Positions 1-5,752 of a stretch of DNA of 7,454 nt are shown here, piece by piece. Source of the stretch: Pyramidobacter sp. (lineage in GTDB: Bacteria; Synergistota; Synergistia; Synergistales; Dethiosulfovibrionaceae). The position numbers and the translations under genes are program-made. Each line of letters begins with the position of its first letter. Position 1 is the stretch's first letter. The notes under the pieces are model-generated. The model saw nothing but the letters and a program-made list of their open reading frames with translations. It searched no databases and was not told the DNA's origin. The stretch is from the NCBI GenBank assembly GCA_017940445.1, contig JAGAYQ010000179.1:1-7454 (forward strand), in the 5' to 3' direction.

Positions 1-2
1 CC

Positions 3-1784
3 ACGTTCCGCAAGGCTGTGCAGTCGGTGGGGCTGAACCCCTACATGCTCGAAGTGGCCAACATCCGCGAGCAGTGCTCGTGGGTGCACAAGGACATGGC
101 TGTCGGCACCGAAAAGGCCATCATGCTGATGAAGGCCGCCGTTGCCAAAGTCACGCTCAACACGCCGCTGACGGCCGGCAAGTCGCCCGTGACCAAGCGC
201 GCGCTTGTCATCGGCGGCGGCATCGCCGGCATGCAGGCGGCTCTCGACATCGCCGACGCCGGCTACGACGTTGACATCGTCGAGAAAAATCCCAGCATCG
301 GCGGCAAGATGGCCCAGCTGGACAAGACGTTCCCCACGCTCGACTGCTCGTCGTGCATCGTCACCCCGAAGATGGTCGAAGTGGGGCAGCACGAGCGCAT
401 CCATATCTATTCCTACAGCGAGGTCGAAGAGGTGAAAGGCTTCGTCGGCAGCTTCGACGTGACCATTCGCCGCAAGGCCCGTTACGTGGACGAGACCAAG
501 TGCACCGGCTGCGGCGCCTGCATGGAAAAGTGCCCGATGAAGAAGGTCCCGAACGAGTTCAATCAGGGACTGGACAATCGCAGCTGCATCTACATCCCCT
601 TCGCTCAGGCCGTGCCGAAAGTCGCTACGATCGACGCGAACTACTGCCTCAAGCTGAACAAGGGCACATGCGGCATCTGCTCCAAAGTCTGCGCCGCCGG
701 CGCGATCAACTACGAGGCCAAGGACGAGCTGATCACCGAAAAATACGGCGCGATCGTTGCCGCTACCGGCTTTGAAGTGATCGACGTGAGCAAGTACGAC
801 GAATACGCCTACACGCAGAGCCCCGACGTGGTCACGTCGCTGGAGTACGAGCGGCTGATGAACGCAGCCGGCCCCACGGGCGGCCACCTCAAGCGCCCGT
901 CCGACGGCAAGGAGCCGAAGACGATCGTCTTCGTGCAGTGCGTCGGCTCGCGTGAATGCTGCGATCCCAGCAAGGGTGAGCTGCGCGGCGGCAAGCCGTA
1001 CTGTTCAAAGGTCTGCTGCATGTACACCGCCAAGCACGCGATGCTGACGAAGGACCACTATCCCGACACCGACATCTACGTGTTCTACATCGACGTGCGC
1101 ACGCCCGGCAAGAACTTCGACGAGTTCTACCGCCGCGCCGTCGAGCAGTACGGCGTGCACTACATCAAGGGCGCCGTCGGCAAGGTGACGCCTGAAAACG
1201 GCAAGCTGAAAGTCCAGGCCAGCGACCTGATCCTGGGCGAGCAGCTGCATATCGACGCCGACATGGTCGTTCTGGCCGCGGCGATCGAGCCGAGCAAGTC
1301 GGCCCGCCATCTGGCGACGATGCTGACCGCTTCGATGGACACCAACGACTTCTTCACCGAGGCGCACCCCAAGCTGCGCCCCGTGGAGAGCCCCACGGCC
1401 GGCGTGTTCCTGGCCGGCATGTGCCAGGGCCCCAAGGACATCCCCGAGACGGTCGCTCAGGCCGGCGCGGCGGCGGCGAAGGCCATCGGCCTGCTCGCCA
1501 AAAATGAGCTGGTCGGCAATCCCTGCGTCGCTCATTCCGACGAGTGGATGTGCAACGGCTGCTCGCAGTGCGAGACCGTCTGCCCCTATGGCGCGATCAC
1601 GTATGTCGACAAGGAGTTCAAGATGCCCGACCGCACGGTCAAGGTCAGACGCGTGGCGCAGGTCAACGAGGCGGTGTGCCAGGGCTGCGGCGCGTGCACG
1701 GTGACGTGCCCGTCCGGAGCGATGGACCTGAAGGGCTTTTCCAACAGAGAGATCATGGCGGAGGTGGACGCGCTATGCCGGTAG
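3..1784 (+). CDS. hdrA: HdrA, heterodisulfide reductase FAD/iron-sulfur subunit (5' end outside window)
   Basis: The frame is open to the left edge, so the gene begins upstream; 593 residues are visible and roughly 60-90 N-terminal residues are probably missing (HdrA is usually about 650). Numbering the visible fragment from its first codon, I see the end of the N-terminal domain with the conserved CSWVH at about 25, a Rossmann FAD motif GGGIAG at 71-76, and LDCSSC at about 113-118. An inserted ferredoxin domain follows, with CTGCGACMEKCP at about 167 and a second cluster ending CGICSKVC at about 223-230. A Cys-rich stretch (QCVGSRECC, then CSKVCC) at about 312-339 holds an extra cluster in methanogen HdrA. 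The C-terminal ferredoxin has CNGCSQCETVCP at about 517 and CQGCGACTVTCP at about 559. In the family, HdrA carries the bifurcating FAD and splits electrons between ferredoxin and a higher-potential acceptor in the cytoplasm. Both C-terminal clusters, the expected exit to ferredoxin, are intact. The gene overlaps the next one by 10 bases. The family call is very secure; bifurcation is inferred. Confidence 0.95.
   Translation, partial: TFRKAVQSVGLNPYMLEVANIREQCSWVHKDMAVGTEKAIMLMKAAVAKVTLNTPLTAGKSPVTKRALVIGGGIAGMQAALDIADAGYDVDIVEKNPSIGGKMAQLDKTFPTLDCSSCIVTPKMVEVGQHERIHIYSYSEVEEVKGFVGSFDVTIRRKARYVDETKCTGCGACMEKCPMKKVPNEFNQGLDNRSCIYIPFAQAVPKVATIDANYCLKLNKGTCGICSKVCAAGAINYEAKDELITEKYGAIVAATGFEVIDVSKYDEYAYTQSPDVVTSLEYERLMNAAGPTGGHLKRPSDGKEPKTIVFVQCVGSRECCDPSKGELRGGKPYCSKVCCMYTAKHAMLTKDHYPDTDIYVFYIDVRTPGKNFDEFYRRAVEQYGVHYIKGAVGKVTPENGKLKVQASDLILGEQLHIDADMVVLAAAIEPSKSARHLATMLTASMDTNDFFTEAHPKLRPVESPTAGVFLAGMCQGPKDIPETVAQAGAAAAKAIGLLAKNELVGNPCVAHSDEWMCNGCSQCETVCPYGAITYVDKEFKMPDRTVKVRRVAQVNEAVCQGCGACTVTCPSGAMDLKGFSNREIMAEVDALCR
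1760..1767 (+). promoter_or_regulatory. Ribosome binding site for the mvhD-like gene
   Basis: GGAGGTGG lies inside the end of hdrA, with its GGAGG core ending 10 bases before the ATG at 1775. It decides the start of the adaptor gene. The same frame stays open upstream to about 1544, but the conserved MvhD family sequence begins only a few residues after the 1775 ATG. Confidence 0.75.
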
Positions 1785-2227
1785 CTCAGGAAAACAAACA
1801 GGGCTGGAAGCCGAAGATCATCGCCTTCTGCTGCAACTGGTGCTCGTACTCGGGCGCCGACCTGGCGGGGACGAACCGGCTTTCCTATCCCGCCGAAGTG
1901 AAGATCATCCGCGTGCCGTGCTCGTGCCGTGTCAATCCGCTGTTCATCCTGCGCGCGTTCCAGCGCGGGGCCGACGGCGTCATCCTCTGCGGCTGCCATC
2001 CCGGCGACTGCCACTACAGCACGGGCAATTACCACACCCGGCGTCGCATGACGCTGCTGTTCTCGCTGCTCGATTATCTGGGCGTGGAGAAGGAGCGCAC
2101 GCGCGTGGAGTGGGTCTCGGCGGCTGAAGGCCAGCGCTTTGTTGACGTGATGAACAGCTTTGTCGCCGAGGTCACGAAGCTCGGCGAAAATCGGAGATTG
2201 GGGGATCTGCGATGCAAGGAGAACTGA
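1775..2227 (+). CDS. flxD: MvhD/FlxD-type [2Fe-2S] electron-transfer adaptor to HdrA
   Basis: This 150-residue protein has the full MvhD (FlpD) pattern: CCNWC at 19-23, PCSCRV at 48-53, and GCHPGDCHY at 73-81 followed by the conserved TGN. MvhD holds one [2Fe-2S] cluster and passes electrons from a hydrogenase, formate dehydrogenase or Flx module into HdrA. Its length is typical for the stand-alone form. It starts within the last ten bases of hdrA and ends 16 bases inside the next gene, so the three are probably translationally coupled. No hydrogenase large or small subunit is visible, and an NAD(P)H-type subunit lies downstream, so FlxD is a better functional name than MvhD. Cys51 stands where I recall the family usually having glycine (CSGRV or similar), which adds a thiol near the cluster. 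The family call is secure; the flx naming rests on context. Confidence 0.9.
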   Translation: MPVAQENKQGWKPKIIAFCCNWCSYSGADLAGTNRLSYPAEVKIIRVPCSCRVNPLFILRAFQRGADGVILCGCHPGDCHYSTGNYHTRRRMTLLFSLLDYLGVEKERTRVEWVSAAEGQRFVDVMNSFVAEVTKLGENRRLGDLRCKEN

Positions 2228-3189
2228 TCGCTCGCGCTAAGAAGATGCTCGCGGACGGTACGGTAAACCGCGTTCTCGGCTGGCGTCGCGGCCAGTTCGC
2301 CTACGACGTGACGCCCGACGTGTTCACCACGGCCGAGGACCTTGAAAAGAATTTCGTCTGGAACGCGTTCTGCGGCGCGAATCTGTCCAAGTACCTGATC
2401 GCCGAGAGCGCCAAAGAGGGCAAAGTCGCCGTGTTCCTCAAGCCCTGCGACACGTACAGCTTCAACCAGCTGTGCACGGAGCACCGTCTGCACCGCGAGA
2501 GCATCTATGTCATCGGCATTCCCTGCCGCGGCACGGTCTCGATCGACGGCCTTCGCGAACGCGGCGTCGAAGGCGTCATCTCGGCCGAGGCGAAAGACGG
2601 CAAGCTGCTTGTGGAGACGATCTACGGTACGGAAGAATACCCGCTTGCCGACGTGCTGCCCGAACGCTGCGCCAACTGCAAAAGCTGGAAGCACGCCGCC
2701 GCCGATGAGCTGATCGGCGAAGAAGGCGAAGCGCCGGAGTCGCACCGCTTCGACGAAGTGGCCCGCATCGAGAAGATGACGCCTGAAGAGCGCTTTGCCT
2801 TCTGGAGAAGCCATCTTTCGCGCTGCATCCGCTGCAACGCCTGCCGCAACGTGTGCCCCGCCTGCTCATGCGAGAAGTGCGTGTTCGACAACCCGAACTC
2901 GGGCGTGCAGAACCGCGCCGCCGCGGACGATTTTGAGGAGAACATGTTCCACATCATCCGCGCCTTCCATGTCGCCGGCCGCTGCACCGACTGCGGCGAG
3001 TGCTCGCGCGTGTGCCCTGAGCACATCCCGCTGCACCTGCTCAACCGCAAGTTCATCAAGGATTACAACGCGCTGTACGGTGATTTCACCGCCGGTGCGG
3101 AAGTGGGGCAGATGAGTCCGGTGGCCGACTTTACGACCGACCGCGACGCCGAGCCCGACATCGTTCGCAAAGGAGGGCTGCGCGGATGA
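2212..3189 (+). CDS. FrhB-like/dicluster ferredoxin subunit of a Flx-type complex (FlxC/FlxB-like)
   Basis: This is a 325-residue cytoplasmic iron-sulfur protein with no signal peptide or membrane segment. The N-terminal half resembles the F420 hydrogenase/dehydrogenase beta (FrhB) fold: VFLKPCDTYSFNQL at 74-87, IYVIGIPCRG at 98-107, and CANCKSWKHAAADELIGE at 153-170, comparable to the CxxC...AD..G signature of that family. The C-terminal half carries two [4Fe-4S] motifs, CIRCNACRNVCP at 205-216 with further cysteines at 218, 220 and 223, and CTDCGECSRVCP at 258-269. In Flx-Hdr clusters two such Fe-S subunits link the NAD(P)H-oxidising subunit to MvhD/FlxD. The ATG at 2212 follows GGGGGA at 2200-2205, and the stop overlaps the next start as ATGA. 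It appears distantly paralogous to the next gene. I am sure of the Fe-S architecture, less sure which of FlxB or FlxC it matches, and do not know whether the FrhB-like half binds flavin. Confidence 0.8.
   Translation: MQGELIARAKKMLADGTVNRVLGWRRGQFAYDVTPDVFTTAEDLEKNFVWNAFCGANLSKYLIAESAKEGKVAVFLKPCDTYSFNQLCTEHRLHRESIYVIGIPCRGTVSIDGLRERGVEGVISAEAKDGKLLVETIYGTEEYPLADVLPERCANCKSWKHAAADELIGEEGEAPESHRFDEVARIEKMTPEERFAFWRSHLSRCIRCNACRNVCPACSCEKCVFDNPNSGVQNRAAADDFEENMFHIIRAFHVAGRCTDCGECSRVCPEHIPLHLLNRKFIKDYNALYGDFTAGAEVGQMSPVADFTTDRDAEPDIVRKGGLRG
3169..3177 (+). promoter_or_regulatory. Ribosome binding site for the AsrA/HydB-like gene
   Basis: AAAGGAGGG is a near-perfect Shine-Dalgarno sequence inside the 3' end of the preceding gene. 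Its GGAGG core ends 9 bases before the ATG at 3186, which shares the sequence ATGA with the preceding stop codon. This supports the start and suggests translational coupling. Confidence 0.8.
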
Positions 3190-4232
3190 TCCTGAAACTG
3201 CCTGCGAGCGATCGCGACGCGCTTTTCGCCCGCATTGCCGAAGTTCAGAAGCTCTACGTCCCCAAGGCACCGGCGGACGGCATGAAAGAGGCCGAGTTCG
3301 CTCCCTGGGAGCCGGGCATGGCTGTCAGCAGCGGTCTGAACACGCTCAGAAGCGCGAAGGACTTCTTCTTCCCGCAGATCCAGCACATGGCCCGCTTCCG
3401 CCGTGAAGGCAAGAAGATCGAGGTCATCGACGACCGCGCCGAGAGCGAGTATTTTGTCATCTGGGGCGTGCGCGCCTGCGACGCCCGGTCGTTCGACGTG
3501 CTCGACAAGGTCTTCCTGGCTGATCCGGTCGATACCTATTATCAGACGCGGCGTGAGCACAGCACGGTGGTCACGGCCGCCTGCTCCCGTCCGTCGGAGA
3601 CGTGCTTCTGCACGGCTTTCGGCATCGACCCTGCCAAGCCGACCGGCGACGCCCGCACCTGGACGGTTGACGGCACGCTCTACATCGAAGCGCTGACGCC
3701 CAAGGGCGAGAAGCTGATCGACGCTTTGCGCCCTATGCTGAACGAATGTGCCAAAGATGACGAGGCGAAGATCGACGCTGAGTGCAAGCGCGTGGAAGAG
3801 GTCATGAAGCGTCTGCCGCTTGCGGATCTGAAGCCCGACGACAACCGCGAGCGCGAGCTGGAAGTGTTCAAGTCGGAGAAGTGGAAAGAACTGTCGTCTC
3901 ACTGCCTGGGCTGCGGCTCGTGCACGTTCGTGTGCCCTACGTGCCAGTGCTTCGACATCGAGGACTTCCAGAACGGCAACACGATCGAGCGTTACCGCTG
4001 CTGGGACAGCTGCATGTATCACGACTTCACGCTGATGGCTGCCGGCACGCCCCGCAAGACGCAGATGGAGCGCTTCCGTCAGCGTTTCATGCACAAGCTC
4101 GTGTACTATCCCAAGGCGCACGACGGGCTGTACAGCTGCGTCGGCTGCGGCCGCTGCCTGCGCAAGTGCCCGATCCACATGAACATCGCCAAGGTGATGC
4201 AGGCGCTCAAGGAGGATGACGCTCATGAATAA
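3186..4232 (+). CDS. AsrA/HydB-like 4Fe-4S dicluster electron-transfer subunit (FlxB-like)
   Basis: The protein has 348 residues. Family hallmarks of the AsrA / group 3 hydrogenase beta-subunit type are visible in order: FFFPQ at 60-64, WGVRACDARSFDVL at 93-106, and CSRPSETCFCTAFG at 133-146. A first ferredoxin motif follows, CLGCGSCTFVCPTCQC at 240-255, then RCWDSCMYHDFTLMAAG at 271-287 and a second ferredoxin motif, CVGCGRCLRKCP at 318-329. Such proteins carry two or three [4Fe-4S] clusters and act as partner of an AsrB-like FAD/NAD(P)H subunit, which is the next gene. In anaerobic sulfite reductase the same pair feeds AsrC, but no sirohaem subunit is here, so an electron relay from the NAD(P)H dehydrogenase towards HdrA fits better. 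The gene overlaps the preceding one by 4 bases and the next by 8. The family call is secure; the specific partner is inferred from gene order. Confidence 0.85.
   Translation: MILKLPASDRDALFARIAEVQKLYVPKAPADGMKEAEFAPWEPGMAVSSGLNTLRSAKDFFFPQIQHMARFRREGKKIEVIDDRAESEYFVIWGVRACDARSFDVLDKVFLADPVDTYYQTRREHSTVVTAACSRPSETCFCTAFGIDPAKPTGDARTWTVDGTLYIEALTPKGEKLIDALRPMLNECAKDDEAKIDAECKRVEEVMKRLPLADLKPDDNRERELEVFKSEKWKELSSHCLGCGSCTFVCPTCQCFDIEDFQNGNTIERYRCWDSCMYHDFTLMAAGTPRKTQMERFRQRFMHKLVYYPKAHDGLYSCVGCGRCLRKCPIHMNIAKVMQALKEDDAHE
4209..4215 (+). promoter_or_regulatory. Ribosome binding site that decides the flxA-like start
   Basis: AAGGAGG ends directly against an in-frame ATG at 4216, leaving no spacer, but sits 9 bases before the in-frame ATG at 4225. 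The second ATG is therefore the likely start, removing three residues (MTL) from the longest reading. Confidence 0.75.
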
Positions 4233-5052
4233 AGAAGCCCTGATCCCCGTCGTCGGCGTCGTGACCGACGTGCGGACCGAGACGCCGGACGTGAAGACGT
4301 TCCGCGTCGTCGGCCTCGACGGCAAGAAACTTTTTGAGCACATCCCCGGCCAGTGCGCGATGCTCTCCATCCCCGGCGTGGGCGAGGCGATGTTCTCCAT
4401 CACCTCGTCTCCGACGCAGGAAGCGTACATGGAATTCTCGATCAAGCGCTGCGGCTGTCTGACGACGTGGCTGCACCAGATCGAGCCGGAGCAGCAGGTG
4501 CTCGTGCGCGGCCCGTACGGCAACGGTTTCCCCGTTGAGGGCGCGTTCCGCGGCAAAGATCTTCTCTTCATCGCCGGCGGCATCGGACTGGCTCCCTTGC
4601 GTTCGGTCGTCAACTACTGCCGCGCGCACCGTGAAAATTACGGCCACATCGACGTGGTCTACGGCTCGCGTTCCAAAGCTGATCTTGTCTTTATTGACGA
4701 GATCCAGAACGAGTGGATGCACGAGAAGGACATGAACGTGTACCTCACGATCGACCGCGAGCAGCCTGACTGGGACGGACATGTGGGCTTCGTCCCCAAC
4801 TACGCGCAGGAGCTTGGCTTTGACACGAACAAGACGGCCATCCTCTGCGGGCCGCCGATCATGATCCACTTCACGCTGCTGGGCCTGAAGAAGCTCGGCT
4901 TTGTCGACAGTCAGGTCTACACCACGATGGAGATGCGCATGAAGTGCGGCATCGGCAAGTGCGGCCGCTGCAACATCGGCGACAAGTTCGTGTGCAAGGA
5001 CGGGCCCGTGTTCCGCTTTGACGAACTCAGCGAGCTCCCCGACGAGTATTAA
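4225..5052 (+). CDS. flxA: FAD/NAD(P)H-binding oxidoreductase subunit (FlxA/AsrB-like)
   Basis: This 275-residue protein has the ferredoxin-NADP reductase fold as found in AsrB, PyrK and FlxA. An N-terminal FAD barrel includes PGQCAML at 41-47 and FSITSSP at 57-63, the FAD-binding strand. RGPYGNGFP is at 95-103, then the NAD(P)-domain motif IAGGIGLAPLR at 116-126 and CGPPIM at 208-213. A C-terminal [2Fe-2S] motif has cysteines at 241, 246, 249 and 257. The expected role is cytoplasmic: accept a hydride from NADH or NADPH onto FAD and pass single electrons through the [2Fe-2S] cluster to the neighbouring dicluster subunits. In Flx-Hdr systems this is the NAD(P)H entry point. I cannot tell NADH from NADPH by eye. 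The start at 4225 overlaps the preceding gene by 8 bases. AsrB is the main alternative, disfavoured because no asrC is seen and hdrA/flxD are linked. Confidence 0.87.
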   Translation: MNKEALIPVVGVVTDVRTETPDVKTFRVVGLDGKKLFEHIPGQCAMLSIPGVGEAMFSITSSPTQEAYMEFSIKRCGCLTTWLHQIEPEQQVLVRGPYGNGFPVEGAFRGKDLLFIAGGIGLAPLRSVVNYCRAHRENYGHIDVVYGSRSKADLVFIDEIQNEWMHEKDMNVYLTIDREQPDWDGHVGFVPNYAQELGFDTNKTAILCGPPIMIHFTLLGLKKLGFVDSQVYTTMEMRMKCGIGKCGRCNIGDKFVCKDGPVFRFDELSELPDEY

Positions 5053-5056
5053 GGAG
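5051..5056 (+). promoter_or_regulatory. Ribosome binding site for the HdrC/SdhB-like gene
   Basis: AAGGAG, beginning in the stop codon of the preceding gene, lies 6 bases before the ATG at 5063. It favours this start over an in-frame ATG at 5018, which would add 15 residues of uncharacteristic sequence overlapping the flxA-like gene. The 5063 start places a ferredoxin-like first strand (VNVYLF) at the N-terminus, as expected. Confidence 0.85.
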
Positions 5057-5062
5057 AAAACG

Positions 5063-5737
5063 ATGACTAAGACAGTAAACGTTTATCTTTTCGGCAAGCG
5101 CTACGCTGTGCCGGAGAATCTCACCATCATGACCGCGATGGAATACGCCGGCTATCAGCTCAAGCGCGGCTGCGGCTGCCGCAACGGTTTCTGCGGCGCG
5201 TGCGCGACGGTGTACCGCATCAAGGGGCAGCAGGAGCTGAAGATGGCGCTCGCCTGCCAGACGCAGGTTCAGGACGAGATGTACATCGCCACGATGCCGT
5301 TCTTCCCGCTCGTCAAGCAGGTCTATGACATCAACAAGGTCTCGCCCGAGCAGTCGATCATGATGCAGCTGTACCCGGAGATTTACGCCTGCGTCGGCTG
5401 CGGCGCCTGCACGAAGAGCTGCACGCAGGGCCTGAACGTGATGCAGTACATCGCCTATGCCCAGCGCGGCGACTTCAAGAAGTGCGCCGATCTGTCGTTC
5501 GACTGCGTGATGTGCGGCATCTGCTCGTCACGCTGCCCCGCCGGCATCTCGCATCCGCAGGTGGCCATGCTGGCCAGACGTCTCAACGGCAAGTACCTGA
5601 CGCCCGACGCGCAGCATCTTCTGCGCCGCGTTGCCGAGATCGCGAACGGCGAGCACATCGAGTCCATGAAGGAGATCATGGGCAAGAGCGACGCCGAGAT
5701 CCGCGACATGTACAACAAGCGCGACATTGAGCAGTAG
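5063..5737 (+). CDS. [2Fe-2S] + HdrC-like 2x[4Fe-4S] subunit, fumarate reductase iron-sulfur (SdhB/TfrB-like) type
   Basis: The protein has 224 residues. Residues 1 to about 75 form a plant-type [2Fe-2S] ferredoxin domain like the N-terminus of SdhB/FrdB, with ligands Cys39, Cys44 and Cys47 in GCGCRNGFCGAC and Cys65 in LACQT. Residues 105-165 carry two [4Fe-4S] motifs, CVGCGACTKSC at 110-120 and CVMCGICSSRCP at 148-159, spaced as in HdrC and in the middle of thiol:fumarate reductase TfrB. In canonical SdhB the third centre is a [3Fe-4S] cluster for quinone reduction; here the last motif has four regular cysteines, suggesting [4Fe-4S]. The C-terminal HdrB-type CCG domains of TfrB are absent. 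The tail (about 170-224) is helical and charged. It should wire electrons to the flavoprotein that follows 15 bases downstream. With an HdrC-like half it could dock on HdrA, replacing HdrBC; that is inference. No membrane anchor gene is present. Confidence 0.82.
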   Translation: MTKTVNVYLFGKRYAVPENLTIMTAMEYAGYQLKRGCGCRNGFCGACATVYRIKGQQELKMALACQTQVQDEMYIATMPFFPLVKQVYDINKVSPEQSIMMQLYPEIYACVGCGACTKSCTQGLNVMQYIAYAQRGDFKKCADLSFDCVMCGICSSRCPAGISHPQVAMLARRLNGKYLTPDAQHLLRRVAEIANGEHIESMKEIMGKSDAEIRDMYNKRDIEQ

Positions 5738-5746
5738 GAGGGGGAG
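5736..5746 (+). promoter_or_regulatory. Purine-rich ribosome binding site for the flavoprotein gene
   Basis: AGGAGGGGGAG overlaps the stop codon of the preceding gene (TAG at 5735-5737) and contains two overlapping Shine-Dalgarno cores. The nearer GGAG ends 6 bases before the ATG at 5753. It supports the long start that includes the unusual N-terminal extension of the flavoprotein. Confidence 0.75.
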
Positions 5747-5752
5747 ACGAAC

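Noticed and set aside
1544..1774. Extended start for the mvhD-like gene within hdrA
   Set aside because: The extra 77 codons are out-of-frame hdrA sequence with no family similarity, while the ATG at 1775 has a good ribosome binding site and gives the normal family length.
4216..4224. Upstream ATG for the flxA-like gene
   Set aside because: It directly abuts the AAGGAGG sequence with no spacer; the ATG at 4225 has a 9-base spacer.
3063..4613. Long minus-strand open frame (516 codons) opposite the Fe-S genes
   Set aside because: It lies opposite well-recognised plus-strand genes and spans their junctions. Its translation is rich in Arg, Ala, Val and His with no family motif, the usual shadow of GC-rich codon use.
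3186..5052. Anaerobic sulfite reductase asrAB
   Set aside because: The two genes resemble AsrA and AsrB, but no sirohaem-binding AsrC follows, and they are embedded between hdrA/flxD-type and fumarate-reductase-type genes.
5018..5062. Upstream start for the HdrC/SdhB-like gene, adding 15 residues
   Set aside because: The added residues are low-complexity and overlap the flxA-like gene, while the ATG at 5063 has a well-spaced AAGGAG and begins directly with the ferredoxin fold.
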